From: an uncultured Clostridia bacterium
GTDB taxonomy: Bacteria > Bacillota > Clostridia > Oscillospirales > Ruminococcaceae
Assembly (NCBI GenBank): GCA_947586185.1
Contig: CANPXN010000008.1
Coordinates: 1-64,000, forward strand
Length of the DNA: 64,000 nt
Direction: 5' to 3'
Each line of letters begins with the position of its first letter. Position 1 is the first letter of the stretch. The notes under the pieces were generated by a model. That model had not been told where the DNA came from and did not search any database. It saw only the letters and a program-made list of their open reading frames with translations. Shown piece by piece: positions 8,943-18,494 of the stretch. The translations under genes were made by a program, and so were the position numbers.

Positions 8943-11273
8943 TTAAACTGATGCAGACAAAACCGCACGTTTAAGAAGAATCAAATCAAATACATTTACG
9001 ATATTATCGCCATTCATATCTGCTGCTGTCGGATTTTTAAGTCCTGTCTCTTGAATTTCTTTAACAAGGAACTTTTTCATAAGAACAGCATCAGCAACAC
9101 TTACTTCTCCATCGCCGTTAATATCTCCGGCAATTCCTGTCTGACCCGGAGTTGTTCCGTCAGGCTCAATACCACCGATCAAAACTCCGTCAGAGTATAC
9201 GCATATATAATCCGTTCTTGTTTCGCTTCCATTCTGATAGGTATCAACGCATTTTGTTATACCCTGATAGCTCCAGTCATTGGTCGGATCCCAGTTATCG
9301 CCATAATAAAGTCCCACAAGCCATTGATATTTCTTGTTGGAATTAGCTATATTGTAATCCTCCCATGATATATCAACGTAATATATGTTCGGATCAAATT
9401 CAGCGTCATACTGATAAGGCCCTGATATGATTCCGTCAGCAGGAGCTGCTTCAACAGCTGACTGGTCATATAATTCGTCCGGCTTTACAGCGCTTATATT
9501 AGACTTATTGGAAAATTCCTCTATGCTGAAATAGTATCTGATCGACAGATTTTTCTTAGGCTTTGTTGAATCTGTTCTGACCAACATTGCGATTTTTGTT
9601 ACGCCTGCTCCTGATGTCTGCATATCGTCTACAGCATATGCGTCAACCCAATATGAGTTTCCGCCGCCCACTTCTGTGCTTACAGCCGGAGGGAAGTCAG
9701 GAGTTACCTTCATGCTGTCATTTCCGTAGTATGCGTAAAGTCCTGCGCTTGCTCCCACAAAAGCAGCGTTATAGTCGATAGTTACCTCGTTATATATCCA
9801 GTCAGCAGTTACATCATTGTGCTGGTCTTTAGCGTCAGGACCTCCTACAAGAGCACCGTAAAGAACATATCTCTGATCGTCGGTATCCTCGCACTTTGAA
9901 AGTCCGGAAGACGCTCTGTGATGCGGGAACTTAGCTGAATTGTCGCTGTAACCTACAACATAACACCTGTTGATAGGATTATCGCCGAGAAGATAATCCA
10001 TCTGCCCCTTAGCCCAGTCGCTGTATTTTGAAGGCTTTCCGTTGTTATTGTACTTATCATATATCAGCGCAGTAAGCTGAGCGGCAGTATTATATCTTGC
10101 CGAGCCCCATGTACTGAGCCAGAAATATCCGGCAGGAGTGGTCTTTCCGATTCCGCCCGTCATATATGTATTCAAAGCCTTTTCAACAGAATCCCAGCAA
10201 TCCATTTCCTCGTAAGGGCTTTTTCCTGCCGCCTTCTTAAAGTCCTCAATAAAGTTCGGATACTGCTGAGAGCTTATTTCACCAAGGATACACTGAACGC
10301 CGCACCACACGTCATTCCAGCAATACACATAGCATGGTGGTGCATAATAATCATAATTAGGGAATATCTCTTCAAGATATGAATAATCCTCTGTTATTTT
10401 ATAAAGCCATGCAGCAGCCCAGCAGTAGTCGTCCTCCCACTTTGACGAGTTGTAATATGACTTAGGACCGTCTCCGTTATCGCTGAGCTCCTTTTCATGA
10501 TTCTTTGCAAAGTCAAACAGCGCCTTTGCATAATCAAGGGATTTATCAGCATATTCCGGATCCGTATCCTTAAAGTTCAGATAATTGATAGCGAGTGAAG
10601 CAGCAGCGGAAGCCACATAATCTGTCTGAGGCTTATCCTCTGTAAGGAAGAACGCCGGTCTGTCCATTTCATCGATCTCCGGAGCGTTCCAGTACGAATG
10701 GTCAATATCTCCGTCGCCTACCTGATAGCAGTGAGCGATCACATCACCGTTGTCCTTTCTGTAGGTACACTTCATAAGATAATCATTGAAATATCTTAAA
10801 ATTGTTTCAATATGTAAGTCCTGACCGGTCTTTACATATGAATCACGAAATTCATAATATCCCCATCCAAGTGTTGAAGCGGCATAATTTTCCGGCATGC
10901 CGAACTTTACATGGTCGCCGGCATCATGAAAGCCGCCGGATACGTCAACATACCCGTCTCCGTCCGGGTCAAGAACGTCCTTATATTTGCTTATAAAGCT
11001 GTCCGAAAGATTGGTGTTTTGGCTATTTAAAGGGACCTGCGAGTCATATGTATGACAATCGCCCCTCCATGTGAACTGAGAGTTGTCACTCACTCCGCAG
11101 CCGCACATGTTCGCATCATAAAAGTATGATGAATACTGCAAAAGCTTCGCCAAATTATACTCCGAGGATTCATCAGCGCTTACGGCTGAAAACGAAGCCA
11201 AAGACGAGGTCATAGCAGCAGCCGTCATACAAGCGCTGAGAAGCAGCGCTTTCAAACGTTTAACCTTCTTCAT
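8943..11273 (-). CDS. GH9 endoglucanase with CBM3-like module and dockerin
   Basis: 776 residues, secreted (signal peptide about 1-33 ending FSAVSA). The GH9 catalytic domain spans about 37-510, with the nucleophile/base region FHDAGDHVKFGMPENYA and the C-terminal HHR-like segment KFPHHRASSGLS. A CBM3c-like beta module covers about 525-690 (VDDMQTSGAGVTKIAMLVRT, KNLSIRYYFSIEE), typical of processive theme-B GH9 enzymes. A type I-like dockerin closes the protein (about 710-772) with two calcium-binding repeats, GDINGDGEVSVADAVLMKKF and ADMNGDNIVNVFDLILLKR. It should hydrolyse cellulose while docked on a scaffoldin. Monocistronic. Confidence 0.95.
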   Translation of the reverse strand: MKKVKRLKALLLSACMTAAAMTSSLASFSAVSADESSEYNLAKLLQYSSYFYDANMCGCGVSDNSQFTWRGDCHTYDSQVPLNSQNTNLSDSFISKYKDVLDPDGDGYVDVSGGFHDAGDHVKFGMPENYAASTLGWGYYEFRDSYVKTGQDLHIETILRYFNDYLMKCTYRKDNGDVIAHCYQVGDGDIDHSYWNAPEIDEMDRPAFFLTEDKPQTDYVASAAASLAINYLNFKDTDPEYADKSLDYAKALFDFAKNHEKELSDNGDGPKSYYNSSKWEDDYCWAAAWLYKITEDYSYLEEIFPNYDYYAPPCYVYCWNDVWCGVQCILGEISSQQYPNFIEDFKKAAGKSPYEEMDCWDSVEKALNTYMTGGIGKTTPAGYFWLSTWGSARYNTAAQLTALIYDKYNNNGKPSKYSDWAKGQMDYLLGDNPINRCYVVGYSDNSAKFPHHRASSGLSKCEDTDDQRYVLYGALVGGPDAKDQHNDVTADWIYNEVTIDYNAAFVGASAGLYAYYGNDSMKVTPDFPPAVSTEVGGGNSYWVDAYAVDDMQTSGAGVTKIAMLVRTDSTKPKKNLSIRYYFSIEEFSNKSNISAVKPDELYDQSAVEAAPADGIISGPYQYDAEFDPNIYYVDISWEDYNIANSNKKYQWLVGLYYGDNWDPTNDWSYQGITKCVDTYQNGSETRTDYICVYSDGVLIGGIEPDGTTPGQTGIAGDINGDGEVSVADAVLMKKFLVKEIQETGLKNPTAADMNGDNIVNVFDLILLKRAVLSASV

Positions 11274-11598
11274 ATCAATTCCCTCCTGAAAATTCTAAGT
11301 ATCTTTATTGTAACATATTTACATAAAAATTTCAATATATATTAAACTATTTTTGCAAATTTTATATTGATTTGTTATTAAATTAATATTTTTTTATTCA
11401 TCATGGGAAAATTCACACAAACAAGCATGAAAATGTTTAAAAAATTGAAAATAATGGTGAAAATTTATTGACTTTTATGATAAAATTGTGATAAAATATA
11501 AAAAGTGATATACTACTCTCTGTTTGACGCTTATACAAACAAACAGTTTATCTAAATCGTTTTTCACATACACTATTAAAAGGCTCAGGTGATATAAA
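11274..11598. promoter_or_regulatory. Divergent promoter region, GH9 / FIST
   Basis: AT-rich spacer between divergent genes. For the rightward FIST gene, TTGACT (11468-11473) and ATAAAA (11491-11496) are 17 bp apart. The GH9 gene has an upstream AGGAGGGAATT ribosome site; I could not fix its promoter. Confidence 0.5.
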
Positions 11599-13200
11599 AT
11601 GAAAAATATCGAGTTTTTATACACTTCTGACAGACAATTTGAAGAGCTGATAAAAGCCAATTCTCTTTCCACAGAAAGAGAATACCTTATACGAATACAC
11701 AGCTGTATTCACACAGCTGAAACAATAAAACCATTCATATCAAAAATACTTTCCTACCTTCCGGCATCAAAAATAATCGGAAGCAGTACATCGGGAGTTA
11801 TTTTTGAGGGCGCTATACATACTGAATGCTGTCTTGTTTCAATAACAGAATTTAATAACGCTCATGTCAAAACTCACATTGAAAATATTTCTGACAGCGA
11901 TTCGTCCGACATCTCCGGAAACGAAGTAGCCGAAGCTATTATTAACAGTATTGTAACTGACCGCACAAAGTTTATGCTTACCTTTGCGTCACGTCAGTAC
12001 ATGAAAATTGTTGACTTTGTAAACTACATAAACGAATCGGCGCCCGGAATACAGATGCTTGGAGGCATGGCTAATACCCCTCAGAATCCTCTTACAAGCA
12101 TTGGGCTTCAGACAAGCTATGCATTTACTGAAAAAGAGGTTTCTCTGAATGCGATAGCATGTGCCGCTGTGGATATGAATAAGGTCAGCATATACAGTGA
12201 TGTTATATATGTTACTGAACCGATCGGAAGCAGCTATACCGTAACTGAAATGGATGGAATGATCCTCCGCTCCGTGGACGGCAAAAACGCCGTGGACTGG
12301 TATCAGGAGGTTCTTGGTATAAACCTTAACGATACATGCCAAGGCTATAACACAACGATCCTCTTTCCGATCGTAAAGGAGGATTACTGCAACATTCCTT
12401 GGGCTATAACATATTCTCCTCAGGACGAGCGTGAAAAGGTTTTTCCTGACGAGCCGGAGCCGGTTATGTATGTGCTTACAGGGCTGAAAGCAGGGGATTC
12501 TATAAGGATCTCATATTCAAGCCTTCAAAAAACGATAGATGTATGTGAAAATGTATGCGAGGCAATAAATAAGCATCCGGGAGAGGTCCTGTTCGGCTAC
12601 AGTTGTGTTTCACGTCAGGATATGTTCAGCAACTGCGCTGAATGGGAGCTGCTGCCATTTGAAAAAACAAACCTGTGCGGCGCTCTTGTTTCAGGTGAAA
12701 TAGGAAACATCGGCGGCTGTAACTACCTTTGCAACTATTCCTTTGCCATTGCCTCCGTTGCCGAAAGCAACAGTATAGTCAAGCTCAATATTGACAAGCT
12801 CAGAAACAATTCATATAAACTCATAAGCTCAAATGACACCATAATAGACTACCTTAACTCAAAGCATGAAGATAAGATCGCAAGCCGCTATGAGATCGAA
12901 AACAGCCTGTTTAAAGATGATGACACAGGTCTTAACAATATAACAAAGTTTTCCTTTGACTGCAATCATAAGAAATTCGATAAGATGTGCATGATCGCAA
13001 TTGTCAACGAACGTATCATTAAAGCGTTTATGAGCAATTCCAAATTCACAATTTACTTCCGCCATTATCTAAGTGATATTATGCAGTATATTGACAATAA
13101 GCGCTATGGCTACTATATTTATAAGGAAACCTCCCTGCTTATAACAGCCGACCCGGAAATCGGCGACCAGGAGTTTCTTGACTCAATGTCAGCCCTCTAG
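11599..13200 (+). CDS. FIST-domain protein, N-terminal part of a split c-di-GMP signalling protein
   Basis: 533 residues to an in-frame TAG at 13198-13200; RBS AGGTGAT before ATG. Residues about 30-220 match FIST_N and 225-380 FIST_C, a small-ligand sensory domain. From about 435 a degenerate GGDEF-like domain begins (FKDDDTGLNNITKF), and the TAG cuts it in half. The same frame stays open from 13201 to 14097 and encodes the rest of that domain plus an EAL domain. The intact protein would be about 832 residues, FIST-GGDEF(degenerate)-EAL. Whether the stop is a mutation, a sequencing error or read through cannot be decided here. Confidence 0.8.
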   Translation: MKNIEFLYTSDRQFEELIKANSLSTEREYLIRIHSCIHTAETIKPFISKILSYLPASKIIGSSTSGVIFEGAIHTECCLVSITEFNNAHVKTHIENISDSDSSDISGNEVAEAIINSIVTDRTKFMLTFASRQYMKIVDFVNYINESAPGIQMLGGMANTPQNPLTSIGLQTSYAFTEKEVSLNAIACAAVDMNKVSIYSDVIYVTEPIGSSYTVTEMDGMILRSVDGKNAVDWYQEVLGINLNDTCQGYNTTILFPIVKEDYCNIPWAITYSPQDEREKVFPDEPEPVMYVLTGLKAGDSIRISYSSLQKTIDVCENVCEAINKHPGEVLFGYSCVSRQDMFSNCAEWELLPFEKTNLCGALVSGEIGNIGGCNYLCNYSFAIASVAESNSIVKLNIDKLRNNSYKLISSNDTIIDYLNSKHEDKIASRYEIENSLFKDDDTGLNNITKFSFDCNHKKFDKMCMIAIVNERIIKAFMSNSKFTIYFRHYLSDIMQYIDNKRYGYYIYKETSLLITADPEIGDQEFLDSMSAL

Positions 13201-13260
13201 GATCACATTTCACAATTCAAATTCTCTTCCTACGTTCCGGTCAGCGAGTTTGCTGTTGTA

Positions 13261-14097
13261 ATGCATGAGGAAGACTTTATCAAAAAAGCTGAGCTTACCC
13301 TTGTAAATATGCGAAACAAAAAGATCTCTTTCATGCAGTATACTCCGGAGCTTGGACTTGAACAATTCAACGCTCATAAAATGAAAATGGTCAGCATTAT
13401 AAACGAAGCGATCGCAAATGACGGAATCGTACCATACTTTCAGGGGATAAGAAACAACGTTGACGGAAAGATAAAATTCTACGAATCCCTTATGAGAATT
13501 GAGGACTCGGAAGGTAATGTCTACGCTCCGTTTGCATTCCTTGACATCGCAAGGGAATACGGATACTATACCGATATTTCCTACATCATGATAAACAAAG
13601 TAATGCAAATTTTCAAGGACAGAGAAGAACAGGTAACCATAAACCTTAATATAAACGACATCTATAATTATAAAATTGTACATTCCATACTGAAATTCCT
13701 GAAAACAGCTCCGCACCCAGAAAATTATGTTTTTGAGCTTACCGAAACGGAAGAGATCGACAATTATCAGGTAATAAACGAGTTTGTAGAGCAGGTTCAC
13801 CAGTCCGGTGGAAAGATCGCCATTGACGATTTTGGAAGCGGATTTTCAAATATGGTTCACGTATTCAAAATCAATTCCGATTTTATAAAAATCGACGGTG
13901 AGATCGTAAAGAACATATGCAGCGATGTTTATGCCCTTGAATTTCTTGAAATGATCGCAACGTGGTCTGCAAAGCACAACAAGGACGTTATTGCAGAATT
14001 TATTGAAAATCAGGATATACAGGATCTGGTTGAAAAATACAACATTAAATTTTCACAGGGTTATCTCTACTCTAAGCCTTCAAAGCTATTCCAATAA
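13261..14097 (+). CDS. EAL-domain part of the split FIST-GGDEF-EAL protein
   Basis: 278 residues from the first ATG after the TAG; the frame itself is open from 13201. No convincing ribosome site precedes ATG 13261, so independent translation is doubtful. The EAL phosphodiesterase fold begins near residue 50. The catalytic set looks intact: FYESLMRI (ESL in place of EAL), TINLNIND, ELTETEE, DDFGSGFSN, DFIKIDG, VIAEFIEN and FSQGYLYSKP. This preservation after a stop argues that the stop is recent, an artefact or bypassed. Expected activity is c-di-GMP hydrolysis, sensed through FIST. Confidence 0.75.
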   Translation: MHEEDFIKKAELTLVNMRNKKISFMQYTPELGLEQFNAHKMKMVSIINEAIANDGIVPYFQGIRNNVDGKIKFYESLMRIEDSEGNVYAPFAFLDIAREYGYYTDISYIMINKVMQIFKDREEQVTINLNINDIYNYKIVHSILKFLKTAPHPENYVFELTETEEIDNYQVINEFVEQVHQSGGKIAIDDFGSGFSNMVHVFKINSDFIKIDGEIVKNICSDVYALEFLEMIATWSAKHNKDVIAEFIENQDIQDLVEKYNIKFSQGYLYSKPSKLFQ

Positions 14098-14100
14098 AAA

Positions 14101-14133
14101 AATTCCCGTTATCTCAAAATGATAACGGGAATT
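14101..14133. terminator. Bidirectional terminator between EAL gene and panD
   Basis: 13-bp perfect stem AATTCCCGTTATC / GATAACGGGAATT with a 7-nt loop, followed by T-runs on both strands. It serves the convergent EAL and panBCD transcripts. Confidence 0.85.
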
Positions 14134-14136
14134 TTT

Positions 14137-14517
14137 TTATTTCATACCGTGAATCTCATAACTAACTATATCGGAAACCTTATTGTTCTCATCCACAATT
14201 ACAACTTTAGGACTATACTCCGCTGCTTCCGATTCGTTCATCTGAGCATATGCCATGATTATGACAACATCCCCCGGCTGAGCATGCCTTGCAGCAGCGC
14301 CGTTCAGACATATCACTCCGGAGTTTTCCTCTCCGCTTATTACATATGTTTCAATACGGCTGCCATTATTTACATTAACTACCTGTACCTTTTCATATTC
14401 AAGTATTCCGGAGGCCTTTAAAAGCGCAGAATCTATCGTAATGCTCCCCACATAATTAAGGTCAGCTTCGGTAACTCTTGCACGATGTATTTTACTTTTC
14501 AGCATTGTAAGAGTCAT
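14137..14517 (-). CDS. panD: Aspartate 1-decarboxylase
   Basis: About 126 residues if read from the ATG at 14517 ([13 protein letters not shown]), chosen for the AAAGGA ribosome site 9 nt upstream. It makes beta-alanine from aspartate for pantothenate. The proenzyme self-cleaves to form a pyruvoyl group; the cleavage motif YVGSITID (Gly-Ser) and [18 protein letters not shown] are present. Last gene of panBCD, starting 4 nt beyond the panC stop. Confidence 0.93.
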   Translation of the reverse strand: MTLTMLKSKIHRARVTEADLNYVGSITIDSALLKASGILEYEKVQVVNVNNGSRIETYVISGEENSGVICLNGAAARHAQPGDVVIIMAYAQMNESEAAEYSPKVVIVDENNKVSDIVSYEIHGMK

Positions 14518-14521
14518 TATT

Positions 14522-15370
14522 TCAGTTCCTTTCAACAATGAAATTATCTATCAGACGAGTCTTTCCGATATATACCGCAGCGGCAAACAAAACTCTGCCG
14601 CTTATAGTTTGAATAGGCTCTATACTATCGGCATCAACTGCTTTTACATAATCAATCCTTGCAAGAGGCTCGCTTTCGATTTTTTCTGTTATTGCTTTCA
14701 GTACAGTTTCCGCATTGATTTCTCCATTTTCAATAAGTTTCTCTCCCATAGAAAGGGCCTTTGAAATAATTGTTGCCGCACTTCGCTCATCACTGCTTAA
14801 ATATGTATTTCTTGAGCTTTTTGCAAGCCCGTCTTCTTCTCTTATTATAGGGCATCCCACTATTTCTATGCCAAAGCTCAAATCTCTTGCCATTCTTCTT
14901 ATGACCGCAAGCTGCTGAGCGTCCTTCTGGCCAAAATATGCTCTGTCTGGAAGAACTATATTAAAAAGCTTGCTTACAACGGTACATACTCCTCTGAAAT
15001 GTCCGGGGCGCCTTAATCCGCAAAGCTCATCGGTAGGACCTGTCATGTCAACATATGTGCTAAAGTCTCCGGCATACATTTCTGACGCCTCAGGTGCAAA
15101 TACAAGGTCTGCTCCTGCCTCTTCGCATTTTTTAATATCTCTTTCAATATCCCTCGGATAGGAGGCAAAATCCTCGTTAGGTCCGAACTGAATCGGATTG
15201 ACAAACACGCTTACAACCGTTTTGTCATTTTCTCCGGAGCGCTTTATAAGGCTCTGATGACCCTCGTGGAGATAACCCATAGTCGGCACAAGTCCAACCT
15301 TTAACCCCTGTTTTCTCCACTGAGAAACGATCTCCCTGACTTCCTCTACTGTTTTTACCAGCTGTATCAC
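14522..15370 (-). CDS. panC: Pantothenate synthetase
   Basis: 282 residues, full length. ATP-dependent condensation of pantoate with beta-alanine. The nucleotidyltransferase HIGH-type motif is seen in [13 protein letters not shown], with [28 protein letters not shown] and the SSRNTYLS segment following. Its start codon overlaps the panB stop by 4 nt (ATGA), indicating translational coupling. Confidence 0.95.
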   Translation of the reverse strand: MIQLVKTVEEVREIVSQWRKQGLKVGLVPTMGYLHEGHQSLIKRSGENDKTVVSVFVNPIQFGPNEDFASYPRDIERDIKKCEEAGADLVFAPEASEMYAGDFSTYVDMTGPTDELCGLRRPGHFRGVCTVVSKLFNIVLPDRAYFGQKDAQQLAVIRRMARDLSFGIEIVGCPIIREEDGLAKSSRNTYLSSDERSAATIISKALSMGEKLIENGEINAETVLKAITEKIESEPLARIDYVKAVDADSIEPIQTISGRVLFAAAVYIGKTRLIDNFIVERN

Positions 15371-16215
15371 TTTGTATTGTCCTCCTTTTCAAGGGTACTG
15401 AAATCAATGCCCTCTGGCATCCTGAATGTGTTTTCCTCAGCCGGAAAAGCCCCGGACTTTGTTTCATATATATAATCCTTGAAAGCAGCTTTCATGACCT
15501 CTCCTACATTTGCAAATCTCTTGACAAATTTCGGTGTGAAGTCTGAAAACATACCAAGCATATCCTGATATACAAGAACCTGACCGTCACATCCGGCTCC
15601 TGCTCCGATACCTATTGTTGGAATTTCCAGTATTCCTGAAATATATTCTGCAAGCTTATCGGGAACGCATTCCATAACAACTGCAAAAGCTCCTGCTTCC
15701 TGAACGGCTCTTGCATCCCTTATAATTTTTGCCGCAGCGTCAAGGCTTTTGCCCTGAACCTTAAAGCCTCCGAATTTATTTACTGACTGGGGTGTCATAC
15801 CAATATGGGCTACCACAGGGATCGACGCCTCAGTTATAGCTTTGATATGAGGAACAAATTCTTCTCCTCCCTCAAGCTTAACAGCATGGGCATGACCGTC
15901 CTTTACAAGTCTGCCAGCATTTACTACTGCGTCGTAAACAGAGGTCTGATATGACATAAAGGGCATATCCGCAACTACCATAGCGCTTGACGCTCCCCTA
16001 CTTACTGCCGCAGTATGGTGGATCATATCCTCCATAGTTACAGACAGGGTATTTTCATATCCGAGCATCACCATTCCAAGGGAATCGCCGACTAAAATCA
16101 TATCCACTCCTGCCTGATCAATAAGCTTTGCGGTAGAATAGTCATAGGCAGTCAACATAGTGATGCGGTCATGTTCTGACTTCTGCTTCATAATTGTTGC
16201 AACCGTACTTTTCAT
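15367..16215 (-). CDS. panB: 3-methyl-2-oxobutanoate hydroxymethyltransferase
   Basis: 282 residues. First enzyme of the pantothenate branch, adding a hydroxymethyl group from methylene-THF to ketoisovalerate. The TIM-barrel motifs [42 protein letters not shown] and [18 protein letters not shown] are all present. GGAGG precedes the start. It leads panBCD; the three genes supply coenzyme A from valine-pathway intermediates and aspartate. Confidence 0.95.
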   Translation of the reverse strand: MKSTVATIMKQKSEHDRITMLTAYDYSTAKLIDQAGVDMILVGDSLGMVMLGYENTLSVTMEDMIHHTAAVSRGASSAMVVADMPFMSYQTSVYDAVVNAGRLVKDGHAHAVKLEGGEEFVPHIKAITEASIPVVAHIGMTPQSVNKFGGFKVQGKSLDAAAKIIRDARAVQEAGAFAVVMECVPDKLAEYISGILEIPTIGIGAGAGCDGQVLVYQDMLGMFSDFTPKFVKRFANVGEVMKAAFKDYIYETKSGAFPAEENTFRMPEGIDFSTLEKEDNTK

Positions 16216-16476
16216 CTGAATCCTCCATAATAATTTTTCTCCGCAGCGTGATATACGTCCCGAAGGTCACATTCACAAGCGGATTCTGCATTTTTTACAT
16301 TTTTAATTATAGCACAAACTTTATTTAATTACAAGAAAAAGCTTATATTATTCACGTAAATCAGTTTTTGAAACACTATGTGGTGGACTCTGTCCCCCGC
16401 TCCACCTGCTAAAGGGACACTGAATGTTTACGACCTGACCTTACTTAAAAGATTAGTGCTTATCAGCAGCTTTAAT
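16216..16476. other. panB upstream region and GC-rich spacer
   Basis: The panB side may form a leader hairpin (TCCGC with GCGGA, enclosing GTGACC...TCAC). A markedly GC-richer stretch at about 16380-16440 (GGTGGACTCTGTCCCCCGCT, then AAAGGGACACTGAATG) has no reading frame and differs in composition from its surroundings. It may be a dispersed repeat fragment. No gene seen. Confidence 0.35.
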
Positions 16477-16505
16477 TTGACATTTTTCTAAAAGTATAGT
16501 AAAAT
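16477..16505 (+). promoter_or_regulatory. Promoter of the MATE-Rrf2 operon
   Basis: Consensus TTGACA (16477-16482), a 17-bp spacer, TAAAAT (16500-16505). The start near 16512 leaves a leader of about 100 nt containing a hairpin and a palindrome. Confidence 0.75.
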
Positions 16506-16520
16506 ATTAGTATAAAGATA

Positions 16521-16553
16521 AATCGGCTGTGCTTTCTTAGCATAGTCGATTTT
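16521..16553 (+). terminator. Terminator-like hairpin in the MATE leader
   Basis: 12-bp stem (AATCGGCTGTGC with GCATAGTCGATT, including G-U pairs) followed by TTTAT, between the promoter and the start codon. It could act as an attenuator. Confidence 0.5.
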
Positions 16554-16557
16554 ATAC

Positions 16558-16583
16558 TAAACGCCAAATTAATTTGTCGTTTA
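16558..16583. promoter_or_regulatory. 26-bp palindrome, candidate Rrf2 operator
   Basis: TAAACG and CGTTTA arms around AAATTAATTT; 12 of 13 base pairs match. It sits just before the ribosome site of the MATE gene, whose operon encodes an Rrf2 regulator, and is well placed for autoregulation. Confidence 0.5.
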
Positions 16584-16609
16584 CTATAATTGCAGGTGGT
16601 AATATAAAA

Positions 16610-18010
16610 ATGGAAGAAAAAATCAAAATCAATCCTCTCGGTACAGAATCAGTGCCAAAGCTCATGTCGCAATTTGCAGTGCCAAGCATAGTTGCCATGC
16701 TTGTGGGAGCGCTTTATAACATAATAGACCAGCTCTTCATAGGACATGCAGTAGGAACTCTCGGTAATGCAGCCACAAACATCGCATTTCCTCTTACGAC
16801 GTCCTGCATTGCTCTTGCCCTGCTTTTCGGTATAGGCGGCGCATCCTGCTTCAACCTCACACTTGGCAGAGGCGACAGGAAAAAGGCAATGTACTATCTT
16901 GGCAACTCAGTCGTTATGCTGATTTTCAGCGGACTTCTGCTGTGCGTAATAACTGAAATATTTCTGACTCCCCTTTTAAAAGGTTTTGGATCTCCAAATG
17001 ACGTACTTCCCTACGCCAAAGAATACGTCAGGATCACGGCAGCAGGATTTCCTTTCCTTGTTCTCACAACCGGCGGAGGACATCTCATACGTGCCGACGG
17101 AAGTCCTGCAATGACAATGATATGCAGTCTTGCCGGAGCAGTGATCAATACAGGACTTGACGCTCTTTTCGTTCTGGTGTTTGATATGGGCATGGCCGGT
17201 GCGGCATACGCAACTATTATAGGACAGTTTATTTCAGCTGTAATAGTGCTTGTGTATTTAAAGCACTGTAAAACGGCTCCCCTAAAAAGAGAGCATTTTA
17301 TTGTTAAGCTCAAATATGCCAAAACCGTTGCTTCAATCGGTATGGCCTCCTGCTTTAACCAGCTTGCAATGATGGTGGTACAGATCGTTCTTAACAACTC
17401 ATTAAAGCATTACGGAGCAGCATCAGTCTACGGTGAATCAATACCTATTGCATGCGCCGGAATAGTAATGAAAGTTAATCAGGTAGTATTTTCAATTGTA
17501 ATCGGTCTTGGACAGGGAACTCAGCCTATTGAAAGCTTCAACTATGGAGCCAAAAAATACAGTCGTGTCCGTGAGGCATACAGACTTGCGGTATTGCTGG
17601 GAGCTGCAATATCCATAGTGTCGTTTATACTGTTCCAGCTTTGCCCAAGACAGATCATCGGTCTTTTCGGAGATGGTACGGAAAGCTACTTTAAGTTTGG
17701 TGAAAAATTCTTCAGAATATTCCTGTTTTTCACATGGATAAACTGTCTTCAGCCTATAACCACAACATTTTTCACTTCAATTGGAAAGCCTATAAAGGGC
17801 GTATTCCTTTCTCTTACAAGGCAAATAATATTCTTTCTTCCATGCCTTATAATACTGCCCCTTATTTTTGATATAAACGGCATAATATACACCGGCCCTA
17901 TATCGGACTTCCTCTCTGCAATAGTTACCATTGCTATGGCGGCATACGAATTTAGGATAATGAAAAAAATGGAAATATCCGAAGCTCATATAATAAAGGA
18001 GGGCTTGTAA
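16610..18010 (+). CDS. MATE family efflux transporter
   Basis: 466 residues from ATG 16610, chosen because GGTGG lies about 10 nt upstream; an in-frame ATG at 16574 falls inside the palindrome region. Twelve hydrophobic segments arranged as two MATE repeats: VPSIVAMLVGALYNIIDQLF near the start and a related MVVQIVLNNSLKHYG / GQGTQPIESFNYGAK half. It probably exports cationic drugs or metabolites by Na+ or H+ antiport. The stop codon is directly followed by the Rrf2 start, so the two are co-translated. Confidence 0.9.
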   Translation: MEEKIKINPLGTESVPKLMSQFAVPSIVAMLVGALYNIIDQLFIGHAVGTLGNAATNIAFPLTTSCIALALLFGIGGASCFNLTLGRGDRKKAMYYLGNSVVMLIFSGLLLCVITEIFLTPLLKGFGSPNDVLPYAKEYVRITAAGFPFLVLTTGGGHLIRADGSPAMTMICSLAGAVINTGLDALFVLVFDMGMAGAAYATIIGQFISAVIVLVYLKHCKTAPLKREHFIVKLKYAKTVASIGMASCFNQLAMMVVQIVLNNSLKHYGAASVYGESIPIACAGIVMKVNQVVFSIVIGLGQGTQPIESFNYGAKKYSRVREAYRLAVLLGAAISIVSFILFQLCPRQIIGLFGDGTESYFKFGEKFFRIFLFFTWINCLQPITTTFFTSIGKPIKGVFLSLTRQIIFFLPCLIILPLIFDINGIIYTGPISDFLSAIVTIAMAAYEFRIMKKMEISEAHIIKEGL

Positions 18011-18442
18011 ATGAAATTCTCCACAAAGGGAAGATACGCACTGAGAATGATCGTGGATCTTGCTATGCACCAAGCTAATGGCTGTGTTTCGCTGAAAGAC
18101 ATTGCTGAAAGACAGGGCATATCAAAAAAGTATCTTGAGCAGATCGTTCCCATGCTGAACAAATCCGGAATGCTTAAAACAATAAGAGGATATCAAGGAG
18201 GATACATGCTCACAAGACGTCCCGACCAGTATACCGTAGGAGATATTCTGCGTATTACAGAGGGATCCCTTGCTCCCGTTTCATGCCTTGAATCAAGTCC
18301 CAACCAATGCCCGAAAGCAGGCGAATGTATGACCCTGTTTGTCTGGGAAGGACTTTATAAAAGCATAAACGATTACCTTGACAGCGTTACCATACAGGAT
18401 ATAATAGAGCACAGTACAGACGGCGGAGATTATTGTATTTAG
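18011..18442 (+). CDS. Rrf2 family transcriptional regulator
   Basis: 143 residues, starting on the base after the MATE stop. The N-terminal winged helix is typical (MKFSTKGRYALRMIVDLA, ISKKYLEQIVPMLNKSGML, IRGYQGGYML). SCLESSPNQCPKAGEC has three Cys spaced like the cluster ligands of IscR/NsrR-type members, so an Fe-S or thiol sensor is possible. It probably represses the operon through the upstream palindrome. It stops at TAG. Confidence 0.9.
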   Translation: MKFSTKGRYALRMIVDLAMHQANGCVSLKDIAERQGISKKYLEQIVPMLNKSGMLKTIRGYQGGYMLTRRPDQYTVGDILRITEGSLAPVSCLESSPNQCPKAGECMTLFVWEGLYKSINDYLDSVTIQDIIEHSTDGGDYCI

Positions 18443-18452
18443 TTAGAATAAT

Positions 18453-18490
18453 AAAAGCCTCCGGTGGAATTTGATCCGCCGGAGGCTTTT
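18453..18490. terminator. Bidirectional terminator
   Basis: 16-bp stem AAAAGCCTCCGGTGGA / TCCGCCGGAGGCTTTT with a short loop and flanking T-runs, between the convergent Rrf2 and protease genes. Confidence 0.85.
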
Positions 18491-18494
18491 TTCT

